Assembly (NCBI GenBank): GCA_002422745.1
Contig: DITH01000016.1
Location: 1 to 5,538, forward strand
Origin: Alphaproteobacteria bacterium UBA6189
GTDB taxonomy: Bacteria; Pseudomonadota; Alphaproteobacteria; Rickettsiales; UBA3002
Direction of reading: 5' to 3'
Length of the DNA stretch: 5,538 nucleotides
Shown: in pieces, positions 1 to 5,538 of the stretch
Layout: every line of letters begins with the position of its first letter
How positions within the stretch are numbered: the stretch's first letter is position 1
Made by a program: the position numbers and the translations under genes
The notes under the pieces: generated by a model
What the model saw: the letters and a program-made list of their open reading frames with translations, nothing else
Told to the model about the DNA's origin: nothing
Databases searched by the model: none

Positions 1-192
1 GCCTATGAAACCATTGCCCGCGAAGCCGAAGCCCAGGGCAAGCAGTTTGCCGACCATGTGAGTCATCTGGTAGTGCATGGGGTGTTGCATTTAATGGGGT
101 ACGACCACGAAACCGACACCGATGCCACGGCGATGGAGCATAAAGAGGTGATTGTGCTCCGCGCGATGGGTATTGCCAATCCCTACGAATAG
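1..192 (+). CDS. ybeY: Endoribonuclease YbeY, C-terminal part (5' end outside window)
   Basis: The frame is open from the left edge and ends with TAG at 190-192, giving 63 residues of a protein usually about 150-170 long. It contains the family's zinc-binding signature HGVLHLMGYDH at bases 76-108. The three histidines of H-x3-H-x5-H coordinate the metal. YbeY is a single-strand-specific metallo-endoribonuclease involved in 16S rRNA 3'-end maturation and ribosome quality control in the cytoplasm. The tail after the motif (acidic, then an amphipathic helix ending in NPYE) matches the usual short C-terminus. The gene lies just upstream of corC with 19 bp between stop and start, as in the ybeY-corC-lnt order common in Proteobacteria, so co-transcription is likely. 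The truncation is only the window edge. The identification is secure from the motif and neighbours. Confidence 0.96.
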   Translation, partial: AYETIAREAEAQGKQFADHVSHLVVHGVLHLMGYDHETDTDATAMEHKEVIVLRAMGIANPYE

Positions 193-200
193 GTTACACT

Positions 201-205
201 AGGTT
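201..205 (+). promoter_or_regulatory. Weak ribosome binding site of corC
   Basis: AGGTT lies 6 bases before the ATG at 212 and is a partial match to the Shine-Dalgarno consensus. It supports this ATG as the start. The same AGGTT also occurs ten bases earlier, overlapping the ybeY stop codon. That copy is too far from the ATG to serve as the site. Confidence 0.4.
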
Positions 206-211
206 CAACCC

Positions 212-1114
212 ATGGGCTCACCCGAACACAGCCTTCATCCTCCCCACGATAAACGTGCCCATCACGAGGCACGCTCGCCGCTGCAATATGCTATTCGTTG
301 GTTCCGCGAAAAAGTAGCTGGCCGTTCGGAAGGTTCCATCCGCGAAATGATTGCCGAGGCGCTGGAGGAAGACTCCGAAGTCGACAGCGCTTTATCCGAC
401 GACGAAAAAAATCTGCTCAAGAACATGATCCATTTCGGCGAGTTGACGGTGCGCGATATCATGGTGCCGCGCCCCGATATTCTGGCCGTCAACATCGAGA
501 CGGGGCTGGAAGACTGGAAACGCCACGTCGTTGAAATGGGTCATACGCGCATACCGATCTTCGAGGATTCACTCGATAAAATCCTCGGTTTTGTGCATGT
601 CAAAGACCTGTTCCTGCACATCGCCTCGGATTTGCCGTTCGACATTACTCGCATTATTCGTGAAATTCTCTTTGTGCCGCCTAGCATGCGCATCGTCGAC
701 CTGCTGATGAAAATGCGTGTGTCGGGCTGCCATATCGCCATTGTTGTCGATGAGTATGGCGGCACCGACGGCATGGTAACGATGGAAGACCTGTTCGAAG
801 AGCTGGTGGGTGAAATTCAGGACGAACACGACAGTCTGCCAAGCCATATGCTGCAATGGGCAGGCGATCATATTCTCGAGGCCGATGCGCGCTGCCCGAT
901 CGAAGAGGTCGAGGAAGCGCTCGGCATGCCATTTGCCAGTGGCGTCGACGAAGAAGGTGAATACGAAACACTAGGCGGGTTTATATTCTCGACTCTCGGC
1001 CGTGTTCCGGCGCGCGGTGAAGTGCTTAAACTGAGCGAGCATCTGAAATTTGAAATTATGGCGGTCGACCCCCGCCGCATCCGCCAGGTACGCATCACCC
1101 GCACCACCCATTGA
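212..1114 (+). CDS. corC: CorC/HlyC-family protein with paired CBS domains
   Basis: This 300-residue protein is close in size to E. coli CorC/YbeX (about 292). Residues 1-60 are a hydrophilic, charged N-terminus with no membrane segment, so the DUF21/CNNM transporter domain of the larger paralogues is absent and the protein should be soluble. DIMVPR (82-87) opens the first CBS domain, which runs through HTRIPIFEDS and GFVHVKDL to about 140. The second CBS domain (about 148-205) carries the signature VVDEYGGTDGMVTMEDL and EELVGEI. From about 215 to 297 is the CorC/HlyC-associated domain, with YETLGGFIFSTLGRVP at 251-266. CBS pairs usually bind adenine nucleotides. The family has been linked to Mg2+/Co2+ homeostasis and, in E. 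coli, to ribosome function; the exact biochemical role is unsettled. Its position between ybeY and lnt is the standard one. Older annotations call such genes 'hemolysin' (tlyC-like), a name not supported here. Confidence 0.93.
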   Translation: MGSPEHSLHPPHDKRAHHEARSPLQYAIRWFREKVAGRSEGSIREMIAEALEEDSEVDSALSDDEKNLLKNMIHFGELTVRDIMVPRPDILAVNIETGLEDWKRHVVEMGHTRIPIFEDSLDKILGFVHVKDLFLHIASDLPFDITRIIREILFVPPSMRIVDLLMKMRVSGCHIAIVVDEYGGTDGMVTMEDLFEELVGEIQDEHDSLPSHMLQWAGDHILEADARCPIEEVEEALGMPFASGVDEEGEYETLGGFIFSTLGRVPARGEVLKLSEHLKFEIMAVDPRRIRQVRITRTTH

Positions 1115-1190
1115 TCGCTGAATAGGGATTAATCGGGCTGTTGGTGCAAAATAGGGTGACTTTCGCTTCCACTTTTTCTACTTCCAATAC
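1115..1190 (+). other. corC-lnt spacer with pyrimidine-rich stretch, no clear signals
   Basis: The 76-bp gap holds two copies of AATAGGG (1121-1127 and 1150-1156, 29 bp apart). From 1161 to 1185 it is strongly pyrimidine-rich and runs almost to the lnt start. I find no convincing -35/-10 pair, no terminator hairpin and no Shine-Dalgarno near 1191. The simplest reading is read-through transcription from corC into lnt. Confidence 0.5.
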
Positions 1191-2741
1191 GTGAAGAACT
1201 TCCTCGCATTTGCCATAACGCGTGTCGACTCCCTGCGTGGCTGGCGCGGCAAACTGGCCTGTTTCCTGGCCGGGGCTGCGAGCGTGACCGCATTTGCGCC
1301 ACTCTACGCATGGCCGGTACTGTTTATCACCCTGCCGCTCGTGTTTCTCATGCTCGACAAAGCCAGGCATTGGCGTTCGGCGGCGCTTTACGGTTGGGCG
1401 TTCGGCTACGGCTACACCATGGCCGGCACCTTCTGGATCGCCAATGCGCTGCTGGTCGATGCCGAGAAATTCGGCTGGCTGGTGCCGGTTTCCATACTCG
1501 GCTTGTCGCTGGTCATGGCAATCTGGTTCGCCGTGTTCGGTGCACTCTACCGGCTGTGGCGCGCGGAGCTGCTGTTGCATAACCTGATCCGCTTTACGGT
1601 GCTGTGGGTGCTGGTCGAATATGCACGCAGCTGGGGCATGTTCGGTTTCCCATGGAACCTGTTAGGCAGTGCCGCGCTGGCCAGCGAGCGTATCGCCCAA
1701 CTGGCGGCGCTTATCGGCCCCTACGGATTAGGTGGTGTGGTGTGCGCGCTGGCGTTAGTGCCGGTGCTCTGGTTGCGCCCGGCATCGCCGCGCCTGCGTC
1801 AATACAGCACCATCGTCGCCTTGCTTGTACTCATCGCGGCCTATGGCTGGGGCATGGTACGAATGCCGGAGACGGCACCGCTTAGCAAAACGCGCGTGCG
1901 CATCGTTCAGGCGAATATTCCGCAAACACTAAAATGGTCGCCCGAGGGACGTTTCGAGGCAGCCCGGCTCTATACGGGGCTAAGCCAATTGCAAACCGAC
2001 GGGCCGGTGCCGCCAGTGATTCTCTGGCCGGAAACGGCGGTGCCGTACACCTTGCGGCCGGGCTCAAGTTTGCCGCAAGAGCTGGCGACCCTGCTGCCGC
2101 CGGGCGGAACGTTACTTACCGGCACGGTCCGCGCCGAAGGCGAGGGCGAGGATTACCGGCTGTATAATAGCGTCGTCGCCATTGATGCAGCCGGGAATGC
2201 GCGTGCGCAATACGATAAAAGCCAGCTAGTACCGTTTGGCGAATTTGTTCCCCTGCGGAGCATTCTTCCGCTCGATAAAATAACCCCCGGCGCGGTCGAT
2301 TTTTCACGCGGGGTTGGGGCCGAAACCATCACCCTGCCGCAGGTGCCACCATTTAGTCCGCTTGTCTGTTACGAGGTAATTTTCCCATGGCTAGCCGTGA
2401 ATCGCGATGCCCGTCCGCAATGGATGTTCAACGCGACCAACGACGCATGGTACGGCGAAACTTCGGGGCCCTACCAGCATTTTGCCGCGGCACGCCTGCG
2501 TGCGATTGAACAGGGTTTGCCCATGGTGCGCGCGGCCAATACAGGCATTTCCGCCGTGATCGACCCCTATGGACGGGTGTTGAAGCAATTGCCGCTCAAT
2601 AGCCGCGGGATTATCGACCAGGGTTTACCCCAGGCGCTGCCGCCCACGCTCTATGCGGGTTGGGGGGAAATGGTTACTTTAATTTTACTCGTGCTGTGCT
2701 CCTTTTGCACAGGATTGTCGTGTTTCCGGCGAAAAAAATAA
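1191..2741 (+). CDS. lnt: Apolipoprotein N-acyltransferase
   Basis: Lnt is the inner-membrane enzyme that adds the third acyl chain, taken from a phospholipid, to the N-terminal cysteine of lipoproteins. The 516 residues match the family's usual length (E. coli about 512). Several hydrophobic segments fill residues 21-225, a periplasmic nitrilase-like domain spans about 234-475, and a last membrane helix (491-509) ends in a basic CFRRKK tail, the normal topology. The nitrilase triad is intact: E281 in WPETAVPY, K343 in YDKSQLVPFGE and C393 in LVCYEVIFP. E351 and E395 keep the spacing of the accessory glutamates in the E. coli enzyme. NDAWYG (417-422) and RAANTG are also conserved. The start is GTG at 1191: an in-frame TAG lies at 1152-1154 and the first in-frame ATG would remove the first helix. 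No good Shine-Dalgarno precedes the GTG, which is the only oddity. Confidence 0.97.
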   Translation: MKNFLAFAITRVDSLRGWRGKLACFLAGAASVTAFAPLYAWPVLFITLPLVFLMLDKARHWRSAALYGWAFGYGYTMAGTFWIANALLVDAEKFGWLVPVSILGLSLVMAIWFAVFGALYRLWRAELLLHNLIRFTVLWVLVEYARSWGMFGFPWNLLGSAALASERIAQLAALIGPYGLGGVVCALALVPVLWLRPASPRLRQYSTIVALLVLIAAYGWGMVRMPETAPLSKTRVRIVQANIPQTLKWSPEGRFEAARLYTGLSQLQTDGPVPPVILWPETAVPYTLRPGSSLPQELATLLPPGGTLLTGTVRAEGEGEDYRLYNSVVAIDAAGNARAQYDKSQLVPFGEFVPLRSILPLDKITPGAVDFSRGVGAETITLPQVPPFSPLVCYEVIFPWLAVNRDARPQWMFNATNDAWYGETSGPYQHFAAARLRAIEQGLPMVRAANTGISAVIDPYGRVLKQLPLNSRGIIDQGLPQALPPTLYAGWGEMVTLILLVLCSFCTGLSCFRRKK

Positions 2742-2830
2742 ACGAAACATTAATTTCCTTGCGTTACTATGGCTTTGTCGCTAACCAAGCGGCACCAAGT
2801 TGTAGTGCTAAAAATTTTCGCGTGAGAAGT
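2742..2830 (+). promoter_or_regulatory. AT-rich upstream region of the HTH gene with short repeats
   Basis: This 89-bp gap is clearly more AT-rich than the flanking genes. TACTAT at 2765-2770 is a possible -10 box, but there is no good -35 at the right distance. Direct repeats follow: ACCAAG at 2784-2789 and 2794-2799 (10-bp period), and TTGTcGCTAA at 2775-2784 echoed by TTGTagtGCTAA at 2800-2811. The palindrome AAAATTTT lies at 2811-2818. These could be operator elements for an autoregulated XRE protein. The promoter and operator assignment is inference. Confidence 0.35.
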
Positions 2831-3265
2831 ATGAGCGTTCCCCATCCCGTTGATGTCCATGTCGGTCGCCGCCTGCGGTTAAAACGTACTATTTTAGGCC
2901 TTAGCCAAGAGGCGGTTGGTAAGGAAATTGGTGTTACTTTTCAACAGATTCAGAAGTATGAGCGTGGCATAAACCGTATGGGTGCCAGCCGCTTATACGA
3001 CTTTGCGAAAGCCCTTGGTGTCCAGGTCGCGTATTTCTTCGACGGCTATGGCGAATACACCAACGAAATGGGCTTGCCGCTGGGCGCTTCCGAGCCGGAT
3101 GCGGCCAAGTATGAACACGAGAAAATCAACAGCCGTGAGACGCTGGAAGTGATGCGGGCTTATTACCGCATCAAAAATCCGGCCGTGCGCAAACGTATCA
3201 TCGAGCTGATCAAAGCATTCGCAGAAGACAGCAACACCGATAGCAACGCCAAGTCTGCTACCTAG
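2831..3265 (+). CDS. XRE-family helix-turn-helix transcriptional regulator
   Basis: This is a 144-residue cytoplasmic DNA-binding protein. A Cro/C1-type HTH domain spans about residues 11-68. SQEAVGKEIG (25-34) forms the second helix and FQQIQKYERG (37-46) the recognition helix, followed by NRMGASRLYDFAKALGV and the FF motif at 69-70. The middle (72-100) is polar and probably a linker. The C-terminus (101-131) is a charged helix, RETLEVMRAYYRIKNP then RKRIIELIKAF, typical of this alphaproteobacterial group, which includes the rhizobial PhrR-like proteins. I chose ATG 2831, with a GAGAAG-like sequence just upstream. The frame is open back into lnt, but that part does not look like protein of this family. 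GTG at 2822 is a possible alternative adding three residues. The target is unknown. Lying directly before metK suggests, without proof, autoregulation or control of metK. Confidence 0.92.
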   Translation: MSVPHPVDVHVGRRLRLKRTILGLSQEAVGKEIGVTFQQIQKYERGINRMGASRLYDFAKALGVQVAYFFDGYGEYTNEMGLPLGASEPDAAKYEHEKINSRETLEVMRAYYRIKNPAVRKRIIELIKAFAEDSNTDSNAKSAT

Positions 3266-3274
3266 CACTTCTGC

Positions 3275-3301
3275 TTGACGCCGCCCGATGTAGCGCATAA
3301 G
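3275..3301 (+). promoter_or_regulatory. Candidate sigma-70-type promoter of metK
   Basis: TTGACG at 3275-3280 matches five of six bases of the -35 consensus. A -10-like CATAAG lies at 3296-3301 with a 15-bp spacer; TAAGAA at 3298-3303 with 17 bp is the alternative. The -10 is weak either way. Transcription would start near 3308-3312, giving a metK leader of about 90 nt that includes all the hairpins described below. Confidence 0.45.
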
Positions 3302-3321
3302 AACCGCGCGTGGGCATTTTT
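3283..3321 (+). terminator. Possible intrinsic terminator of the HTH gene
   Basis: GCCCG (3283-3287) pairs with TGGGC (3311-3315), including one G-U pair. Inside it GCGC (3293-3296) pairs with GCGC (3306-3309) around a 9-nt loop, and TTTTT follows at 3317-3321. The stem is interrupted by an internal loop, so it is at best a weak terminator. It overlaps the candidate metK promoter. If real, it would separate the regulator's transcript from that of metK. Confidence 0.28.
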
Positions 3322-3323
3322 CA

Positions 3324-3406
3324 GCTTGGCGGCCACCTTTCCGGACTAAGCAAACAGGAAGCATTTCGGCTTCCGTGCTCACACGTAATGGAGAACATTT
3401 GTGAGC
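3324..3406 (+). ncRNA. Structured metK 5' leader, candidate SAM-responsive translational switch
   Basis: Three stems follow each other. Stem 1: GCTTGG+CGG (3324-3332) pairs with CCG+CTAAGC (3341-3343 and 3346-3351), nine pairs including one G-U, with a two-base bulge and an 8-nt loop. Stem 2: GGAAGC (3357-3362) pairs with GCTTCC (3369-3374). Stem 3: GCTCACA (3377-3383) pairs perfectly with TGTGAGC (3400-3406), which contains the GTG start codon, with the Shine-Dalgarno in its 16-nt loop. An alternative fold uses AGCA (3360-3363) with TGCT (3376-3379), freeing CTTCC (3370-3374) to pair with GGAG (3390-3393) as a pseudoknot. This alternative excludes stems 2 and 3. The shared CGGCTTCC, a downstream GGAG at similar distance, and the position before metK recall the SAM/SAH riboswitch of Rhodobacterales, as I remember it. 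Ligand and class are inferred. SAM-II, SAM-V or an unnamed class cannot be excluded. Confidence 0.5.
3390..3394 (+). promoter_or_regulatory. Ribosome binding site of metK
   Basis: GGAGA ends six bases before GTG 3401 and is the best Shine-Dalgarno in the window. It decides the GTG start. It lies in the loop of the start-codon hairpin and is complementary to CTTCC at 3370-3374, so its accessibility probably depends on leader folding. Confidence 0.8.
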
Positions 3407-4597
3407 CCTATCCTCTACCAGCCCCGCGACCATTATATTTTTACCAGTGAATCGGTATCCGAAGGGCATCCCGATAAATTATGCGATCAGGTATCCGATG
3501 CGATTGTCGACGCGTGCCTGGCCACCAACCCGGAAGCGCGCTGCGCCATTGAAACCCTCGCCACCACCGATCATCTGGTGATTGCGGGGGAATATCGCGG
3601 GGCCGACACTATCGGCAAAGCCGAGATGGAAGAAATCGCCCGCGACGTCGTGCGCGATATTGGTTACGAACAGCAAGGCTTCAATTGGCAAACCTTGCAC
3701 ATCGATCATTACGTGCACCAGCAGTCGGCCGACATCGCCCAAGGGGTCGATGCCAGCGCCAGCAAAGACGAAGGAGCCGGAGACCAGGGCATCATGTTCG
3801 GCTTCGCCTGCCGCGAAACGCCTGAGCTTATGCCGGCGACATTGCATTATTCGCATCGTATCCTGCAAGCGCTCAGCCAAGCCCGGCGTAACGGCACGGT
3901 GCCGTTTCTGCGCCCCGACGCAAAAAGCCAGGTGAGCCTGCGCTACGAAAATGGCATGCCGGTGCAGGCCAGCTCGGTCGTGGTGTCTACTCAGCACGCA
4001 GCCGATGTTTCGCAAGCGACCATCCGCGATTTTGTGCGCGACGTGGTAGAACGTGAATTGCCCCAAGGCTGGATGCCCACCGAGGACCAGCTTTTTGTGA
4101 ACCCCACGGGCCAGTTTATTATCGGCGGACCCGATGGGGACTCGGGCCTTACGGGGCGCAAAATTATTGTCGATACCTATGGCGGCGCGTCGCCGCACGG
4201 GGGTGGCGCGTTCAGCGGCAAAGATCCCACCAAGGTCGACCGTTCCGCCGCCTACGCGGCACGTTACCTTGCCAAAAACGTCGTCGCGGCGGGGATTGCC
4301 GAGCGCTGTACCATCCAGATTTCCTATGCGATTGGCGTCGCGCATCCGGTATCGTTCTACGTCAACACCCACGCCGCCCCGAAAGTCGACCCCGAACGGT
4401 TGGAAATAGTGTTGCAGGAGCTGATGAATTTGAGCCCGCGCGGCATTCGTACCCATCTCGGGCTCAACAAGCCGATTTACCGACCCACCGCCAGTTACGG
4501 TCATTTTGGCCGTGAACCTGGCCCCAACGGCGAATTCAGCTGGGAGCGACTCGACCTGGCCGACACGCTGCGGCGCGAATTCCAGGTTGCTGTCTAA
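3401..4597 (+). CDS. metK: S-adenosylmethionine synthetase (methionine adenosyltransferase)
   Basis: MetK makes SAM, phosphate and diphosphate from ATP and methionine in the cytoplasm and acts as a homotetramer. The 398 residues are slightly longer than E. coli MetK (384), mostly from an N-terminal extension of about nine residues. [16 protein letters not shown] (15-30) carries the active-site H23 and D25. The mobile loop region SADIAQGVD leads to the signature [12 protein letters not shown] (125-136). K175 (RPDAKSQV), R253-K254 ([13 protein letters not shown]), K274, K278 and D280 ([19 protein letters not shown]) correspond to the phosphate and metal ligands of the E. coli enzyme. The C-terminus [15 protein letters not shown] is typical. 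All key residues are present, so it should be active. The GTG start is supported by GGAGA. trmB follows after 14 bp and is probably translated from the same mRNA. Expression is probably controlled by the leader. Confidence 0.99.
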   Translation: MSPILYQPRDHYIFTSESVSEGHPDKLCDQVSDAIVDACLATNPEARCAIETLATTDHLVIAGEYRGADTIGKAEMEEIARDVVRDIGYEQQGFNWQTLHIDHYVHQQSADIAQGVDASASKDEGAGDQGIMFGFACRETPELMPATLHYSHRILQALSQARRNGTVPFLRPDAKSQVSLRYENGMPVQASSVVVSTQHAADVSQATIRDFVRDVVERELPQGWMPTEDQLFVNPTGQFIIGGPDGDSGLTGRKIIVDTYGGASPHGGGAFSGKDPTKVDRSAAYAARYLAKNVVAAGIAERCTIQISYAIGVAHPVSFYVNTHAAPKVDPERLEIVLQELMNLSPRGIRTHLGLNKPIYRPTASYGHFGREPGPNGEFSWERLDLADTLRREFQVAV

Positions 4598-4611
4598 ACG
4601 ACGCACTCAAC

Positions 4612-5328
4612 ATGGCATCTAAACCTGCATCTCTGCCGGAATATCTTTCTTCCTTCGGACGCAATCGCGGCCGTAGCCTGCGTCCCTACCAGCAAAAACT
4701 GGTCGATGAATTATTGCCGAAACTGCACTGCCATCCCGAAGCAGCATCGAAAGAAATCGTCAAGATTCTTCGTCTCGCGCCGCAAGCCCCGCTATCGCCC
4801 ATTGCCCTTGAAATCGGTTTCGGCGCGGGCGAACATTTGCTCGCCCAGGCACGACACCAGCCCGACACGCTATGGATTGGCTGCGAGCCGTTTATCAACG
4901 GCGTGGCGAAATGCCTGGCGGGGGTTGACCGCGACGGGCTAAGTAACATCCGCCTTTACACACGCGACGCACGCGAATTGATCGACGCGCTGCCCGATGC
5001 CTGCATCGACAGTGCCTTTATCCTGTTTCCCGATCCGTGGCCCAAGCTGCGGCATCAGAAACGGCGATTGGTGAATCACGATACGCTGGCACGGCTGGCG
5101 CGTATTCATAAGCCGGGCGGGCGTTTATTGCTCGCTACCGACCATGAAGATTATGCGCTGTGGATGTTTGAACATCTTCGCGCCACGCCGCATTACCAGT
5201 GGCTTGGCGAATGCCGGGCCGACTGGCAAACTCCGCCGGCCGATTGGACGGAGACGAAATACCAGCGGAAAACATCCGCCGAGGGCCGCCCGCCTGTGTT
5301 TCTGGAATGCAGTCGTCGCCCGGCGTAA
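4612..5328 (+). CDS. trmB: tRNA (guanine-N7)-methyltransferase
   Basis: TrmB uses SAM to form m7G at position 46 in the variable loop of tRNAs. The protein has 238 residues, the family's normal size. FGRNRGRSLRP (15-25) is the conserved basic N-terminal motif. The Rossmann-fold SAM site begins with ALEIGFGAGEH (65-75). Then come GCEPFINGV with E92, RDA with D119, and the signature FPDPWPKLRHQKRRLV (139-154) with D141. TDHEDYA (176-182) with D177 follows, and the C-terminus carries TKYQRK (215-220) before GRPPVFLE. The usual TKxE motif near the end has Gln at 218 instead of Glu. No clear Shine-Dalgarno precedes the ATG, so translation may be coupled to metK, which ends 14 bp upstream. The placement links the SAM-making and SAM-using genes in one transcript. 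No intrinsic terminator is visible after the stop. Confidence 0.97.
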   Translation: MASKPASLPEYLSSFGRNRGRSLRPYQQKLVDELLPKLHCHPEAASKEIVKILRLAPQAPLSPIALEIGFGAGEHLLAQARHQPDTLWIGCEPFINGVAKCLAGVDRDGLSNIRLYTRDARELIDALPDACIDSAFILFPDPWPKLRHQKRRLVNHDTLARLARIHKPGGRLLLATDHEDYALWMFEHLRATPHYQWLGECRADWQTPPADWTETKYQRKTSAEGRPPVFLECSRRPA

Positions 5329-5538
5329 CCAGATTATCTTTCGGCAGTCGCCGCACGAACATGCCGTAAAAAATATTCGATACAAGGTACAGCGCGCCAG
5401 AGGCCATTTGCAGGTTGCCTGCCATGCGATGGTGCTTGCGCAAATCCGAGCCCATCGAAATGGTCAGCAACGACGTGGCGCTTTGCAATACGGCCGAGCG
5501 CACTTCGGCGGTGTTTTTCAATGCATCGACAGCATCGC
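5135..5538 (-). CDS. Unrecognised protein, partial, convergent with and overlapping trmB
   Basis: A minus-strand frame enters from the right edge; the true start lies outside. From 5538 to about 5333 (68 residues) it looks like real protein. It has mostly G/C third positions and a mix of hydrophobic and charged residues, with a possible membrane or buried segment MASGALYLVSNIFYGMFV (44-61) followed by RRLPKDN. The other two minus frames there are rich in Cys, Arg and His, as expected of shadows. The frame has no stop at the end of trmB and runs 194 nt antisense into it, to TAG at 5137-5135. That last part is Pro-, Gly- and Arg-rich and resembles a shadow of trmB. Either the genes overlap tail to tail, or the true C-terminus was lost by a frameshift near 5330. 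I do not recognise the family and assign no function. Confidence 0.45.
   Translation of the reverse strand, partial: DAVDALKNTAEVRSAVLQSATSLLTISMGSDLRKHHRMAGNLQMASGALYLVSNIFYGMFVRRLPKDNLVTPGDDCIPETQAGGPRRMFSAGISSPSNRPAEFASRPGIRQATGNAAWREDVQTSTAHNLHGR

Noticed and set aside
569..1107. Several 77-100 codon minus-strand frames opposite corC.
   Set aside because: The plus-strand corC domains are continuous and intact across this region. The antisense products show no domain and have shadow-like composition.
1121..1156. Two AATAGGG copies between corC and lnt, considered as a regulatory repeat.
   Set aside because: Two 7-base copies 29 bp apart are weak evidence, with no symmetry or promoter nearby.
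2660..2830. Upstream extension of the HTH gene frame into the end of lnt (57 more codons).
   Set aside because: The extension has no family resemblance and overlaps lnt. The conserved part begins right after ATG 2831, which has a purine-rich sequence before it.
3479..4606. A 375-codon open frame on the minus strand opposite metK.
   Set aside because: It is almost fully antisense to a metK whose every motif is intact. Its product is a His-, Arg- and Gly-rich string without recognisable domains, the usual shadow of a GC-rich gene with G/C-biased third positions.
5342..5366. CGGCA/TGCCG inverted repeat (15-nt loop) next to an A-run, considered as a terminator for trmB.
   Set aside because: On the plus strand the run after the stem is A, not T. 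On the minus strand the T-run comes before the stem. The stem is only 5 bp and lies in sequence that looks coding on the minus strand.

Overview
The window looks like ordinary chromosome from an alphaproteobacterium of moderate-to-high GC content. The evidence is gene order and protein character: ybeY, corC and lnt, then a small HTH regulator of the type that sits before metK in many alphaproteobacteria, then metK and trmB. I cannot name a genus. There are no mobile elements, CRISPR arrays, tRNAs or rRNAs.

Layout: 1-192 is the 3' end of ybeY (endoribonuclease for rRNA maturation). 212-1114 is corC (two CBS domains plus a CorC/HlyC domain). 1191-2741 is lnt (apolipoprotein N-acyltransferase) with an intact Glu-Lys-Cys triad. 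An AT-rich gap (2742-2830) leads to an XRE-family regulator at 2831-3265. A structured gap (3266-3400) leads to metK (GTG start at 3401, to 4597), followed 14 bp later by trmB (4612-5328). A convergent minus-strand reading frame enters from the right edge. It looks coding up to the end of trmB, but its stop lies inside trmB.

How the genes fit together: ybeY, corC and lnt read as one co-directional block concerned with ribosome maturation and the cell envelope. The regulator, metK and trmB form a second block, in which MetK makes S-adenosylmethionine (SAM) and TrmB spends it on tRNA m7G46 methylation.

The most interesting part is the metK leader. After a plausible promoter (TTGACG at 3275) come a 9-bp hairpin, a 6-bp hairpin and a perfect 7-bp inverted repeat. 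That repeat pairs the GTG start codon with upstream sequence and leaves the Shine-Dalgarno in the loop. A CGGCTTCC loop sequence can instead pair with the Shine-Dalgarno. From memory this resembles the SAM/SAH riboswitch placed before metK in Rhodobacterales. It is a candidate SAM-responsive translational switch, either a divergent relative of a known class or a new one. This is inference and has not been tested with a covariance model.
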